DNA of 64,000 bases from the NCBI RefSeq assembly GCF_000143535.2, contig NC_037327.1, positions 62,001-126,000 of the forward strand. Direction: 5' to 3'. This DNA is from Botrytis cinerea B05.10. Its lineage: Eukaryota; Ascomycota; Leotiomycetes; Helotiales; Sclerotiniaceae. The translations under genes were made by a program, and so were the position numbers. How positions within the stretch are numbered: the first letter of the stretch is position 1; each line of letters begins with the position of its first letter. A model generated the notes under the pieces. The model was given only the letters and a program-made list of their open reading frames with translations, did not search any database and had not been told where the DNA came from. Shown here piece by piece: positions 12,025 to 25,475 of this stretch.

Positions 12025-14837
12025 ATGGCGGAACCGTCAGCACCGTCAGGTCAAGAAACTATAGGACCAGTAAGCTTTGTATTTTTCAACACTCATTCTT
12101 GCTCTACTTGCTCTCCTTACAATATTTACGCCCATTCCTCTCATTCCTGCTACCCAGCCCCTATTGTATCGTCACGTATACAGTCTCTCCACTTCCCTAA
12201 TTCGATCTCCACAATACCGAAATGCTAGATTACAATCCGTAATCCACTAGGCCAGCCCTCCCGTCGTTTCCTCTCCTCTCGCCTTAACTCTAATGGCCCA
12301 CCCCATCGCCCTTCTTGGCTCCTCCTCCCGCTTCGATTGGTCTCCCACCCAAAAATCTATCATTACAAACTTTATTAACTCTAACTACTTTACAAAAGTT
12401 TAATGCGGTAAATATAAGACTAACAAACTATCCGCCAAACAGTTTGTCCCATTGATTCGAGACTTGGATTTGGAAAAGTATCGGGGCATGACCACCGGGG
12501 ATGGAACGGATGTGATGGATATAGTGGTGGAGAAGTTGCGCACGAAATTTGTGAGCACGTGGGACGGAAAAGGTAGTAATCAAGTGCATATTGGAGCCGT
12601 TATGAGGGGGAGGCTATTGCCATTGGAAAACCCCTCAGTTGGCAATAGTGCTGTAACAAACAATGACGTTGCTATGGGTATTGATGTTGATGTCGAGGTT
12701 CAAGCTCATGGCCAACCAATCCAAACGTCATCGAATTCATCTGTTGCTACATCAAACCCATCCGTCGCTATCATACCCCCCACCTCAACTTTCACCAAAA
12801 AACCCATACATCGCTTCATTGAGAGCTCGCCGAAAGCCTAATTTGGAGCAGACTTCCGGTAGACAACTAACGCAGCCGGTCCTTTCAAATTCCGTTGGAT
12901 CTGCACCAAACTCCGTAACCCCGTGACCAGCTTTTCTGCTCAATATGGAGGGTAAAAAATCTCAGGGCTCGAATGTCAATACAGCCGCAAACACTTCTTC
13001 TGGAATTGATGTAGCTGCGAACAATTATTTCGTGAATGAATCTCAGAAATTCCTGTCTCGCAATTCACGTCCCTGCGTTGAACAAAACCAGGGAGCGGGG
13101 AATTCTGCCAATCCTGGAATGCGGTTGCGATGAATTCCAATTCTGACCAAGGTCCTAAACGACTTTCTGTTGATCCATGCCCCTATCTGTCCGATTTGGA
13201 AAAGAGGAATCGATTAGAACATCTGAAGCAGGAAAGAGAAAAGTTGCGACATAACAACCTGGAAATTGATGCCTTGAGTGCTACTTTAGAAGGATCAAGT
13301 GTTGGTCAGAAAGTCATTCCAGAATCTGGATTTGAACATGGACAAAATCAATCTGGGAGCTTCCTGTCGACTATTGTTGGGAAATTGAATAAAGGAACAG
13401 AGTGGCTTGCTAGACAACAGCTGCAGGCCAATACCCAAAATTTACCTTTATTGAGGCAACACAACTTAGGAGATGCCACTGTAAATCCGGTGCAAATTCC
13501 AAATCAGAAGGCAGAGAGTCAGGGGGCTTTTATTCATGGAGGTCAGGCTGTGCCTAGTCAGCAGATTGATCATACCTCTCGAAATTATCAACAGAGAGGT
13601 TCACGAAGTTTCATGAATGAGGAATTAGCGTCCAGTGTGTTCGCCCCTACAGCATCTCAGCAGGGAAATGTAAACCCATCTCTGGCTCAAAATTCACAAA
13701 CTCAAAATTCAAACACACAACATCCACAACAATTGATGAACAATAGATTAGATACCCACTCTCAATATCAACAATATTCAAGTCCTCCATTTTCAGAGAA
13801 TCAAGGTACTCGTCCCAAAACAATCTCGACTTTACCAAATCGACAAGACTATAGAAGTCCATTTACAGTCGATGAACTTGACATTGATGCTTCTCAACGA
13901 TATCCTCAAGTCTTGCAATATTCACATTCAACTGTAGAACAGCCTGCTCGGAATCAGCGAAGGGCTCACTTTGACAACACTCAGACTCGGGAGCGATCAG
14001 CACTAGTACCAACGCAGAATCTAATGCCGATGCCGATGCCGATGCCAGTTCCGATCAATGCACAGCGACAAACCTTTCCGGAGCAACAAGTCCCTTTGCA
14101 CCATCGTTATCTCCAACATTCATCGAACAATCATTCAACCCCAAGTCCAACGCAAACACACCAAGTGCTCGGCAATGAAGTGGTATTTAGAAGCCCTGAG
14201 GTTCGAGAAGATGATGACTAGACCATTTTGTTCGATCATTCAATTTCATCGGTACAACAGCAGCAGCAGCAGCAACAATCGCAAAGTGTGTACGACAAGA
14301 ACACGAATATGTATCCTGTGCAGGAGAGCTATCCCTCAAGGCCAAAATATTCCAGGAAGTTATGCGACTGCTCATACTCCTTCGCAATACCCACCGTATC
14401 AACATCAAAGCCCCAGTTATTGCACTGGCAATCCAGTAATCATAAACCCCGTCAACAATAGTAGGCATGCTTTCTCCAATTGCCCAGAGTCACACTATAG
14501 TTACCCACAATCTCCTTATCATCATCCCTCTACTGCTGCACAACATCCTCCAACTGCTCCAAGAGCAGCAACAGATCATGTTATTCTACCTCACCCCTTA
14601 TTACCACCTTCGCCCACGATGCCGACCCCACAACACAGCAGAGATTTCACATCATTTCTTCACCATACGAAGAAAACCCATAAGAAGGAATCGCTCAAAG
14701 ATAAAGCAAAAATTGAGGCTTATCAGCGAGCAATGCGTAAAAAGGAAAGGGCTAGAAAGATTAACATTTTGGTAGGGATGGCGAACGAGGTGAAGGACGA
14801 TGGTGATATTAAGGGGGATAATACTTGGGGGGGTTGA
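12025..14837 (+). pseudogene. Decayed gene: possible helical DNA-binding N-terminus, Q/N/P-rich middle, basic C-terminus
   Basis: The reading starts at ATG 12025 with 15 codons, then an apparent intron (12070-12250), then a frame open to a TAA at 12401. After that TAA the same frame continues in protein-like sequence to about 12838. The N-terminal part has a W-x-P then I-I-x-x-F helical pattern (SRFDWSPTQKSIITNF) reminiscent of Myb/SANT-like domains, but this is only a resemblance. The frame then shifts near 12830, meets TGA at 12924, shifts back near 13125, meets TAG at 14219 and shifts again near 14335. The final frame ends with TGA at 14837. The middle has a charged helix (LEKRNRLEHLKQEREKLRHN, about 13193), a Met-Pro repeat (14024-14049) and a Gln run (about 14252-14280). 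The end is Lys/Arg-rich (KKTHKKESLKDKAKIEAYQR). Original function is unknown; a nuclear regulator is a guess. Broken as written, unless assembly errors explain the shifts. Confidence 0.6.
12070..12250 (+). other. Putative 181-nt spliceosomal intron
   Basis: The donor is GTAAGC after codon 15 and the acceptor is ACTAG before GCC at 12251. Splicing joins the first exon in phase 0 to an open frame that runs through ATG 12293 into the helical segment. CTAAT or CTAGAT sequences upstream of the acceptor could serve as the branch point. The fit of phase and frame is the main support. Confidence 0.55.
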
Positions 14838-17800
14838 GATGTGGGACATAGGCTTTCAAAAAGGGGGGTATAAATAGACAAAGACGGTCGGAGACGAACA
14901 GAGGGAGAAAAATGGATGGGTAGAGATTGACGAGTGAAGATGGAGTTTGATGGGAATGGATTTTGATATGATACAATATGATAATGATTATGAACGAATC
15001 GAGATGATAGTTTTGTGAATCTATATATGCATATCTGATCAAGGGTATAGTTAGATGGCTAGTTGTTGTAAATTTTCGTGGCGTGAACTATCATCCGTAG
15101 ATGGAAGTATACGGATATCATAAGCCCCATCAAATGATTATTGAGAATTTTGAGAATTCCCAAACATAATGATATTCCATTGGCTTGGGAAAATACACCT
15201 TCACATTCACCAGTCATAGCTAGAGTCATTGTCAATTTCAGATAGTAATAATCAACAATGATTATATAAATGAATTTTTCAATGGAAAAAGTGAGACTCG
15301 TGGAACTGTGAAGGAGGTAGATGTGACTGTGAGAAAGAAGTGATATGATATTGTGAATTTAAGAAAGTTACAGGAGACTGTGTTTTACTATCATGGTATA
15401 TCAACTACGTGCGTTAAACAGTTACAGTATTGCCTTGATTCGGATACGCGACAGCCATTTTATTTGCACAATAAGCTTATTCTTGCTTGCGAGGAGATAG
15501 ATACCCCGAGCTCCAGGGGGAGAGTGTGGGTGTAGAAATTTCTCCATTTTGACGTAAGCGATTGTGCAAGTCTTTGATTTTTTAGTTGGACACTATAGGA
15601 TTGATTGAGCCTGTGGCGAGCGGGGTATTGATGTGTATAATAGCGAGAGTGGTCAACCAAGAAGAAATATCGATGTCCCGGAGTGAACGGGTGCCGGATT
15701 TGCAAGACTTATCAACAATAGAATGAACAGCGAGTGGTACAACTTGTAATGAAAAAGTGGTAGGTTTGTAGGATGAAAAGATACCGACACGCAAGAAGCA
15801 TGCTCGCGCCAGGGTATCGGAGGGTATTTGTATTGGCTTGAAAAGGGATGCCAACGTCTGGAGGGGTAGCAACCGGTATATAAGAGTTGTTAACATTCGA
15901 TTCGTGAGAGATGTTAGTATGTAAGGAGAAAGCAGATTCGGTTTGCGAGAAGCATCAGTACGTGAGAGGACAGTGGTCAACGTGTGTAATGCAGTTACAA
16001 ATTTGCAATGGAGATGTAATCGATTTGCGAGAAAGGCAGATGCGTGAGTGGTCAAGTAGATAATATATTAGAACAAAATAAATTGCTGTGCGAAAGAAAA
16101 AAACCTGAATTTGCAGGGAGAGGTATTTGAATCAAGAAGGGAGGGTTGTAGATTTGAGGAAGAGAAATGTGAAGTTACCGAGGTACACTGTTTGTTTGGC
16201 GGTGAGACGACGATCTTAGGGACATATATCAAAGTGAGTCTATTGAAACGAACTGTTTATCAGTAAGAGATGTTTCGATGCCCACGGGATTGGAATATGG
16301 ATCTGCGATGTATCAAGGAGACAGATATGAATTTGCGAAATACAAGAGGTATCGTTGTCTCGGCTCGACTGACATTGATTCTGTCATAGGAACATTTAAA
16401 CAGATAGTTTGTGCTGAGGTTTTCACGCGATGCGCGCTCGCAATCTACATCATTAAGTAGTAAAGATAATGAGAGTGAAGTCTTTCTATGTAGCTAGCGA
16501 TGATGCTATCGATCTTGTGATTGGAGCTGACGGTGAATATGGAGAAGATAGAGTAAAAGGCGCCCGGTGCTTGTAAGTTTGACGAAACTCGGGGAGAAGA
16601 GGTTCCACCACAGTTAAACTAACAAATTTCGATGCTTGGAAAATGAGAAAACTCTCCAATGATAGAGTCCAAATCTAAGTCCTCGGAGGCCGACTACAAG
16701 GTATTGATTTGACGAACTTCCACACGATACATACACAAGCATATGGCAAGATGTACACATGTACATACCTGAGCTTATCAACCATCTCATTATATCTCAT
16801 CAAATCATTCTTGTCGGCTAATCATCCCCATGGCAACGACCTCAACTTGGTCGGCAGAAATTGTCGAATAGCCGGCAATCACCAGTCTCATTGGGATCTT
16901 CGATAAGTTATTTAGTGTTTGGGGAGAACTATTTCCAGTCCGATGGAATCTTGAGACCATTTTTAGATGAATTGTTGGATCGCCTGCTCATTCAAGATAA
17001 GAGCTTTCCGTGTACACTGGGATAAAAGATTACAAGAAAGCAATTGTTGATACAAGAAGGATACAAAAGATATAGTATCCAAAAATTATATAGATTCTAT
17101 ATATTTAATTATATTCTATTTAAAAAGCTAACTATATATTGAAAATAATAAGTCTTATATAAACTTATTAAAAGAGCTAGCCTCTTTTATATTCGCTTAA
17201 AGCTTTATTATAATAATAATTGAATTGAAGTTATTCATTTTGTTTATATATTAACGACTTTTTTTTAGTTTTCAATTTATATATAAATAAAAGAATAATA
17301 AAATTCCTGATTTTGTCTGTTAATAGATTCTACATCTTTTTTTATTCTTTTTTTATTCATTTTGTTAACTTAATATTAATTTTGATTGTAGTAATAAAGT
17401 CAATTAATTTTAATGTAATTTTTTATTATGATATTAACTAGATTAGTAGTTTATATAAACTTATTAACAGAACTGATCTCTTTTATATTCGTTTAGGACT
17501 TTACTATAATAGCTAAATTAAAGTATTAATTGAATTGAAGTCATTCATTTTGTTTATACATAGCTCTTTAGACAGAATAAAACTTTGATATTTAGGACCT
17601 GCTATTGTAGGTGCCACGTCATTCGTATCCTTCTCATACGAACATATCTCAGAGGAAATTCGAATTTGGCGAACGAGTTTGTTATGTGTGTTTTTTTTCG
17701 GTATTTAAAGTTGAGTGTCTTTAAGCTCATATTGTTGTTGAATAGATGGTTTGTGAGAGAGAGAGAGTGAGTGAGTGAGTGAGAAGGAGAAGAGTGGGGA

Positions 17801-18100
17801 GTGGAGAGTGGAGAGGAGGGTTTATATGGGTGTGGTTAGAGTCAAAAGCAAAAAAGACAGCAGCGCTATGTAGTTAGGCTTAGAGTTTCTCTTTTTAATA
17901 AGTCGATTATCTGCATTCTAAGATGTCTCCGATGATGGTTTTGCTCTATCCGTCAAACTCGATCTCCCCCCCCCACAGCTTTTCCAGCCACTATTTCTCC
18001 ATTCAAGAGCTTCTATTCATACACAATCATTCACGTTGTTTCTCTTCTTCTCAGAAGAAACCCAAAGGGACTGGGAGCGAGGGCGTGGTCCAGCATTGTG
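14838..18100. other. Mid-GC island without a confident gene
   Basis: Several ORFs of 60-157 codons exist. The longest (15582-16055, minus) has no recognised domain, and the opposite strand shows recurrent phrases such as TTTGCGAGAA and GAGTGGTCAA, so it may be antisense to a degraded low-complexity sequence. A fragment at 16278-16460 (plus, starts MPTGLEYGSAMYQGDRYEFA) looks protein-like but is isolated. Bases 17040-17580 are AT-rich. A plus ORF at 17923-18135 contains a run of nine C. Function is not recognised for any of these. Confidence 0.45.
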
Positions 18101-18900
18101 GATTTTGTGATGTATCCGTAATTTCAGAGTCTTGAATATGCACTCCTTCTGACCGTATATCAAAATCAGTACGTGGGAGCTCTGAAGATGTATCGTACTA
18201 CACCAGGGGGAGCACTCTGGTACTCTACCATATACAAGATATACTGCACTACATCTGAGTATGCTATCACTCTATCATGTAAGAGATGTATCGTGGGGGA
18301 GCCTCTAATACTCCAAAATCTCCTATTACACTTTTAGAGAAGCGTTTACACTAGTACAGAGCAGTCCCAGATGAGGCGATTTTCTGTATTAGAAAAATGA
18401 TTCAAACATTGGTACCTCGAAAACGTGGTATCATCGCTCGATGACCTCAATTTCAACAACTTGCTGGTCCCAGAGAGCTTCCTGGCATCTCCCAAGCCCG
18501 ACCAAAGCCGAATAAGAGCGATCAGGTGCTGCCCACAAATACTTACGATTTAGATTTGCTGCTTAGCTCGGTCTTAACCAGATACAGCCCTAACCCACAA
18601 TAAAGCTGTCTGTATGCGATATTAGCCTGGGGGAGTATTGGAATTATTTGAACAGAAGGTCAAATAGTACACTATGATGTATCGGGATCAGCCCACATGT
18701 GACTCCGCCAGGTCGCACATATATTGCAGATTCGTGTATACACTTTTAACTAGGAGGTACTTGCTTATATCTCTCTCCGTGAATAAAAGAATACGCTAAA
18801 TCCTACGAGGTCTTTCAAAAGCCAATAAAAGCGCACTTCTCTCCACAACTATCTATCTACAAGTTTTTAAATATACACATAGATCTGATATCTATTTACA
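18100..18900 (+). mobile_element. Possible Copia-type retrotransposon 3' end / LTR remnant
   Basis: At about 18629 the sequence TGGGGGAGTATTGGAATTAT resembles a polypurine tract followed by an LTR start (a usual TGTTGG would become TATTGG by one G-to-A change). Downstream (about 18782) is an AATAAA-like signal in GTGAATAAAAG, as LTRs often carry. The short phrases GATGTATCG and GGGGGAG recur at 18190-18310 and 18670. No reverse transcriptase, integrase or RNase H frame is visible, and no second LTR was found in the window. This is a weak call. Confidence 0.3.
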
Positions 18901-19254
18901 GTTTTATTACAATTTCGAGATAATAATAGTAGAGTTTAAATGATTCGAGAGGCACCATTGATACATTATTGATATTTAAAACTCAACGAAGAGTCTTTAA
19001 TTATTTTATATCTTTGATTTCATTCCGATTTATGAAAACATCTGGTTTATTGAGAAGTATACAGTCTTTTTTGAATTCTTTTTATCAGTATATATTGTTT
19101 ACTTGGGAAATAATACCTCTCCTTTTTCTCTATCGAGTAATACTAGAAATCAGTAGGAAAAAATGAGGCCGAAATTTAATGGTGGCTCACAAAAATGTTG
19201 GGGAAAATTGAAACGAACATCAGATAACATTATTATAACGTCTTTTTGAGACAA

Positions 19255-19368
19255 AAAGTAACAAAAATCAGCTTTTTAATAAAGATTGCTAGTTCCTAAT
19301 ACAAATTACTAGTTCTCCAATATAGATTGCTAGTTTTTTAATATAAATTACTAATTTCAATTACATAA
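19255..19368. repeat. Degenerate ~22-bp tandem repeat
   Basis: About four to five copies of a unit close to AATATAAATTACTAGTTCTC follow each other directly before the repeat end at 19370. They alternate between ATTGCTAGTT and ATTACTAGTT versions. Confidence 0.7.
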
Positions 19369-19369
19369 T

Positions 19370-19640
19370 TACAAGCTTTTTCTTGGCCCTTCATAACTAA
19401 AAATAACTATGGAAAGCACTAGTGTTCTCCGTAGTTATTTTTAATGCTATTTAGAATTTACATTTATATTTGTATTATGCAGCTTTAGAATTCTAGAAAT
19501 AAATAAAATTTACATTCTTACATTTTATCAAAATATGAATTTTGAAGATATTTAGAGATTATAAGCTTTTTAAAGTAGTGGTTTGTAGGTATATAGGCTT
19601 AAATGGAATATTTCTAATTAATAATAATAATAATAGGGTT
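19370..19640 (+). repeat. Dispersed repeat copy A, start TACAAGCTTTTTCTTGGCCC
   Basis: The first ~55 bp match, inverted, 49619-49673, and match in the same orientation the start of a copy at 31483. Homology of A, B and C continues inside for at least 230 bp (for example GAATTTTGAAGATATTTAGA...AAGCTTTTTAAAG). All three ends begin at TA, so a TA-target DNA transposon is possible. Near its start A also has a local inverted repeat around ACTAGTG (TAACTAAAAATAACTA... and ...TAGTTATTTTTA, about 19394-19442). Confidence 0.65.
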
Positions 19641-22088
19641 AGAATTACTAAACATTTTTCATTATATTCTTCATTAGATTTATTAATTGAATCTGTTATT
19701 TATGTTCTTATTTATTAAGTCTTTTATTAGATTTTTGATATAGATTATTTCTTATCATTTTCGTTACAATTTTTTTTTTCATGGCTCAGATTTTATTAAA
19801 TATTGTAATTCTTATCACAATATTCATGATAGTTTAAATTAAAATTCGATATTATAATTTCAATTCAGGTTCCGATTTAGATTTAAATTCTAAGAATTCA
19901 ATGGTGAAAATGTTCAAGTTGGACATGTCTTAGATATCAACACCTACATTTTTAAATATATTCTTAAATACATTTTTAAACATGTTTTTCGAGTTTCAAT
20001 CGATTGTTATTACTATCATTATAAAACCTGATTTAAAGTCAAATAGAGATTTTGAATAACTTGAATTGATTTATGATTGTATGTTCGATCAAAAATAATT
20101 TAATAACTTTACTTCTCTTATATGTAATTATAATAACCAAGTTTTGATACCTACCTAGGTATCTTTATAAACTTGTTTTCTTTCAACTATAAAACTGAAT
20201 TTTAATTGATTAATTATTTAATACTATATCTAGGTATCTATAATCAATTAAGAAAAGTTATATACATTTAATACAAATATTCTGATTATATAGATATTTA
20301 ACTATATAGTACGATAATACAATTCTATTTGATTCTATGAATTTATAAAGAGGTTAAATAATAAAATTACAATATATTTCTTACACTTTGATTTCTTCTT
20401 TAAATTCTCATTAGATTTGAATTTAGATTTTAATCTAGAAAAAAGTTTACGTTAAATATACTTTAGCTGTTAACAACCCCTACTTTTGAATATATCTTTA
20501 ATTGATTTTTTGAAATTTCAAACAATTGATATCATTATCTACTGTTATAAAGTCTAACGAATTCAGAATTGAGTATTTTTAAAACCCCCTCAATTCATTT
20601 AATCCGATTATTACTTTTTTAATTCCTTTCTTGATTCATTGGAGATTATATATTGAATGAAGATGATTTATAAGTTGCCTTTGTCTTACTCATTTAGATT
20701 AATCGAACTTTAGTATTTTCATAAACTGCTTTTTTTCGTTCGATTAGAAACTCTAAATTCTAATTTCTTGCTTTCGTTATTTAATAGAAATCAAATTGAA
20801 CTATAGTATTATTATACATCTATATAATCGAGTTATTTTTGTCAAAAATACAGTGCTAGACAATTGAAATAAGGCGAAATCGCAAAACATACCTAGGTAC
20901 TCAAATTTATCGTTTTTCATTCTTTTTAAACTCTCATATTTTGGAACCCTTTGAATGGATTATAATAAATTTTCGACGTATTTTAAAAATTCATGTGAAT
21001 TTTAACAAAAATAAAATAAATGTTTTAATACATCATTTCGTTTTGATTTAGTTGATTAAGGATAATCAAACTTCTAAAAAATCATTTTGTGATTATTTTA
21101 TTAATCAATGTAATATATTTTGATAATTTTTTAAAATATCTAGTTTTAAATTGTAAATTTTAAATAAACCAAAATCCTAAAAATATTTGATATATTTTTT
21201 ATAAAAAAAAGTCACTGAACTTCTATTATGTTAAAAGATTTCGATTATTAAAATAGTTTCTATGAAGGATTATATAATATTAAAAAGATGAAAAATTGAT
21301 TATTTTTAGTGTATTTTTGGGTTATGGCTTTTTTCAATTGTAGGTCATTGTATATATATAATCCTCTCTAATTAATTGTAGATGAAATACTAGTACCAAT
21401 TTAAAACTTTTTAATACAATTATATTAAACTTCTCCACAAATTTATATAATGTACAACTTTAAAAACTGAAAGAAATTGAAAAACTAGTAATGCAACTGA
21501 ATAAATTAAAAGTTACTTGAACTTTTATTTAAATTTAGATTAATTCTCATATTTATAATGAAATTGATTAATTAAAATATAACGAAATCAGTTTAAGAGA
21601 TTTAAAATATATATATATAGTTGAAAATGAAAATAATTGATATTTGTAGTATGACTAAATTTCAAATTTTGCTATATTGGAGTCGAAATCAAAATTACAA
21701 TCTAAATAATAACTCCAATAGTTAAAAATCCGACAAATAAAGTTTTGAATAATAGAAACATAAACTAGAATCTAAACATACATTCAAAGAATAGGAATCT
21801 AATAGTCAAACAGCTGTATAAGAAATTTAAACCAAAAAATTAAAATAAGAGTTGTACAATAATTTTATTATTTCATTATTCAAATTTTAAATCATTAGAA
21901 GAGAAGAAATTGATAACAATAAGAATTATAATGATGATGATGATGATGAAAATGTATAGTACTTTTATATAATAACTAAAACTCAAGTTGTCTCTATATA
22001 TCTTATATTACACCATGGTTATCATTTGAAAGATAGAATCTATTTATTTCTTTGTATGTGTGTATAGAATATGTATATATTGGTGATA

Positions 22089-22211
22089 TCAGTCGTTGGG
22101 GACAGAGAAACTGAAGTTTCTAAAATAAAGAAATTTCAAAATTAATAATAATTAATATAAAAACAATTTACGAATCCGCAGTTTGAAAATTTTTATTGCT
22201 TAAGTGGCTAG
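22089..22211. mobile_element. Short MITE of CTAGCCGTCGGGG family, copy 2
   Basis: A 123-bp element lies between TA dinucleotides at 22087-22088 and 22212-22213. Its left end TCAGTCGTTGGGGA is a transition-mutated form of the family TIR. Its right end, read in reverse, starts CTAGCCACTTAAGC and continues CAAACTGCGGATTCG, the family sequence. The interior phrase TTTCAAAATTAAT is shared with the copy at 25350. There is no coding capacity. Confidence 0.75.
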
Positions 22212-23946
22212 TATTCAATTGTATGAAATAGCTTTGTACTTTCTTATAAATCTTTTCTTTTAATCTGGTTATTATTTTTGTAATAATATCTTAAAACAGA
22301 GAATACCCAATTCCAAATCATTTATCACAATCACGAAATCTGAAGTTCATACATTCAATAAACTTAGATACAAACCTTTTCCAATTTTAATAATAAATAT
22401 ATACCTACGTACCTATACTCTATTTTTTGATTATAATAGTTGAGAAGTAACACAAATATATTGATTCAATTCCTTAAAACGATTAAGTAATTTTGTATAT
22501 GATATTGAAAATGAACTTTAATATTATATCGAATATGACGTAAGAGTTCTGGGCCCTGTTCATAGCACCTCTTCTATTTTTCAACCACTTTATATTGAAT
22601 TTAATAATCATCCAAAATTATATTATTTATTAATAAAACTTGATGATTTATTAATGAATAATAACTAATCTTTTAATTGCATTCATATTCTCTAATTTTT
22701 ACATTGATATTTCAATATATATCCTAAAATGTATCAAATTGGTTCTCTTTCAAAATACTATTAATCTATATTTCAATTTACAAGTAGAAATAACTATAAG
22801 TAATAGTTTTTCTTAGCTCCTCTTTTATTTATTATGATATTTTTTCAATTGAATGAGAATTGAATGAAAAGGGAGACTAATCAAAGTCTTACTTTAGTTG
22901 AGTTAACCTAACATAGTTAGAATGAATTTTAAATTTATTTTATATAAAAATTAGAGAAGGGCTTAGTCTTTGAATAGTGAAAAAAACAATAGGCTCAGGT
23001 ATTTGATTATAATATATTGAGCTGGTAATACTTTTAGCTTTTGATTTTTTTATGAAAAAAGGTTTGCAATTTATAGTTCTATCTGATTATTTTTCATATT
23101 CTTACTAATATTATTTTTGATTAATATACCTAGGTATTGATTTAATAAATAAGGAATATCTTTTGTTATGAACCTTTTTAATAATCTAAATACTATTACT
23201 TTTTCTCTCTTTAAAAGAGCTTTATTTGATTATATAATTTTTTTTCAATTATTCTTTCTTAGATTGATAATGTTGATACCATCAATCTCTTAATATCGAT
23301 AAGTTTATATAGAATCTAGTTGCTTTTTTGTTTGTAGTCTTGAGATAAAGGATTTAGAATATACTATATAATATTTACAGTTATTTTGATATAATTTCTA
23401 AGGAATTATATAAATCAAAGCTTTGATTCCTAGTATATTTTTGATTTGCTCAAAATCCATTCTTTTTTTTGATTCGAATTTTGTCAATGTTCTTACATTT
23501 TAACAATTTTTTTTAATTAAAGTTGTGAAAAGTTGATACATTTTCCTTTTATATATAATCTTATAAAGTTGACTCAATTTTTTTGGGATTTTTCACTAAA
23601 TACTTATAATAAAATATTAAAAATAAGGTGGCTAGCAAGAGTTCACTTAAATGTATAGTAAAAAGCTTTCAGAACTCCTGTATGTCCATGTGATATCTTA
23701 TCACGCTTACCTTAGTTTAGGACCAGTTTAAACTAAGCGCTACTTTAGATAAAAGAGATCAATTAGATAAAAGATCTTTTTCCTCTTTAACTTTCTTATT
23801 CTAGTCATCTAACCACTATTGATTTGCTCTGGTATGTGATCGTGACAAAGGTTATATAATCTTATTTAATTCATTAATAATACTTGACACCGATTATCTT
23901 GATAGAGAATTTATAAAAGAATTTATTAGTATTATAATTAACTTTA

Positions 23947-24453
23947 TAGCAAACTAGCTCTATATCTCTCAAATCTTGATTAATTACTCTTATACCCTAA
24001 AATTAAAAGTGAATTTTGACTTCATGAGCCTTAGATTCTATAATAGATTTTTTAAAAGCTTCTATAGTAAGATCATTAGATTTTCTAATAGAGAAGTAAA
24101 TGTAACAAATATTTTCAATTCAACAACTACTATATTATGATATTAAGCAAATGTGAAAGTGATTAGTCGTTTTTAATTTAATTTTTTCAATTTCTAAGTT
24201 TGTATTTAAGATCCAATTTCTACATATAATTAGCTTACTTTCCAAATAAAATATATTTATATTTGGATTCTTTAATTTGTAATAGTGGGAAAATTGATTT
24301 TGCAATAGGTAATGAAAATGTACTTGAATTTAAATTCTGTGATGGGGTATGGAAATGTAAATTCTTTAATGAAATGATTAGATGCCATAATAGAAACTAA
24401 GGGGTATAAGAGTGATTCATTTTCTAATCACACAGTATGAGAGTAATCTGTCG
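23947..24453. mobile_element. MULE-like MITE family, degraded copy 4
   Basis: The left end (TAGCAAACTAGCTC... then TTAATTACTCTTATACCCTA) and the right end (GTATGAGAGTAATCTGTCGG) match the TIRs of the copies at 34908, 35767 and 37409 after transitions. The interior begins with the family phrase TTAGATTCTATAATAGATTT. The 9-bp flanks do not match, so the target duplication is lost or the ends are misplaced by a base or two. Confidence 0.6.
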
Positions 24454-25349
24454 GATAAATTGATACTATCACTATTATTACTATTACTACCAAAATTATC
24501 AAGAAAAGTAAATTTTTGAAAATTAGGCATTAAAATGATTAAAATTAAAATACCTAGGTACTAAATATTCTTGTCACTTACTTTACTTGCTTAGAAATGT
24601 ATACGAATATACAATATAATTATAACAGTGTATAGTAATGCAAAATTCTTTACCTAGGTACTACACATTCAGATATTATTGATATTTTAGTTTACATTTA
24701 AACTTGAATTCTTGTCACTAAAAATAAGAGAGTTATTCTCTTAAGACTTTGTACATGCGTAGAAATAAAGGGGGTAAATCTGTACTACAATATGATATAA
24801 TCAAAATCTATATACCTAGGTGACTTAGCCTTTTTCATGAATACGGCACACACAAATCCCATTCTGATTGGTTATAAATAGCACACTAGCATTGAAACAA
24901 AATTATTCCGTTCCCAATAGATAATTATAAGCTTCGATTAAATATATAATCTTAAGTTAATGAACGGAATTACTGTGAAAATGACAATCTAATCGAATTG
25001 TTTAAAACGTTTTCAAATGTGCTTTGAAACTTAGGTTAAGTTTCATAATAATAATAGTATCAACCGAGATACATTTCATACGATACAACAGGAGATAGAG
25101 ATTTTAATACCTGGAATACATTTTAGTGAAAGATTTTTCTGAATTAGAATCTGAATCTGAATCTATAAAAGAAATCTAATAAGCAGTAATTAAAGATAAA
25201 AATATATACTCAGTCTATAGTTCAGTAATCAAATTATCAGAGCAAGATAAATTAATAATAATTAATAATTGACACTCAAGCATAGCGATAATGTGGGGCT
25301 TGCAGTTATATATTATAAATTTATAGTATATCCACACACAGCAATAATA

Positions 25350-25475
25350 CTAGCCGCCAACAAAAAAAAACTAAAGCTGAGGAATTTGAAGGGTTTCAAA
25401 ATTAATCATAACTCATAAGAGAAGAGAAGTTATATTAATTTGTAGTATGAAAATTTCTTTTTCCCCGACGGCTAG
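25350..25475. mobile_element. Short MITE of CTAGCCGTCGGGG family, copy 3
   Basis: A 126-bp element flanked by TA at 25348-25349 and 25476-25477. The right end, read in reverse, is CTAGCCGTCGGGGAAAAAG with almost no mutation. The left end CTAGCCGCCAACAAAA is more changed. The element shares GGGTTTCAA with the 53169 copy. The 81-codon ORF starting at 25447 begins inside this MITE and is an artefact. Confidence 0.8.

Noticed and set aside
12398..12442. 45-nt intron (GTTTAA...CTAAC...CAG) in the 12025 gene
   Set aside because: It would remove the TAA at 12401 in frame, but the donor is poor and the length marginal. The sequence between reads as plausible coding (GKYKTNKLSAKQF), so a CAA-to-TAA stop is the simpler reading.
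13647..13862. 71-codon minus ORF within the 12025 gene
   Set aside because: It is a shadow of the glutamine-rich plus-strand coding sequence.
15582..16055. 157-codon minus-strand ORF
   Set aside because: No domain, no splice context and low-complexity composition; the other strand shows recurring phrases. Not enough to call a gene.
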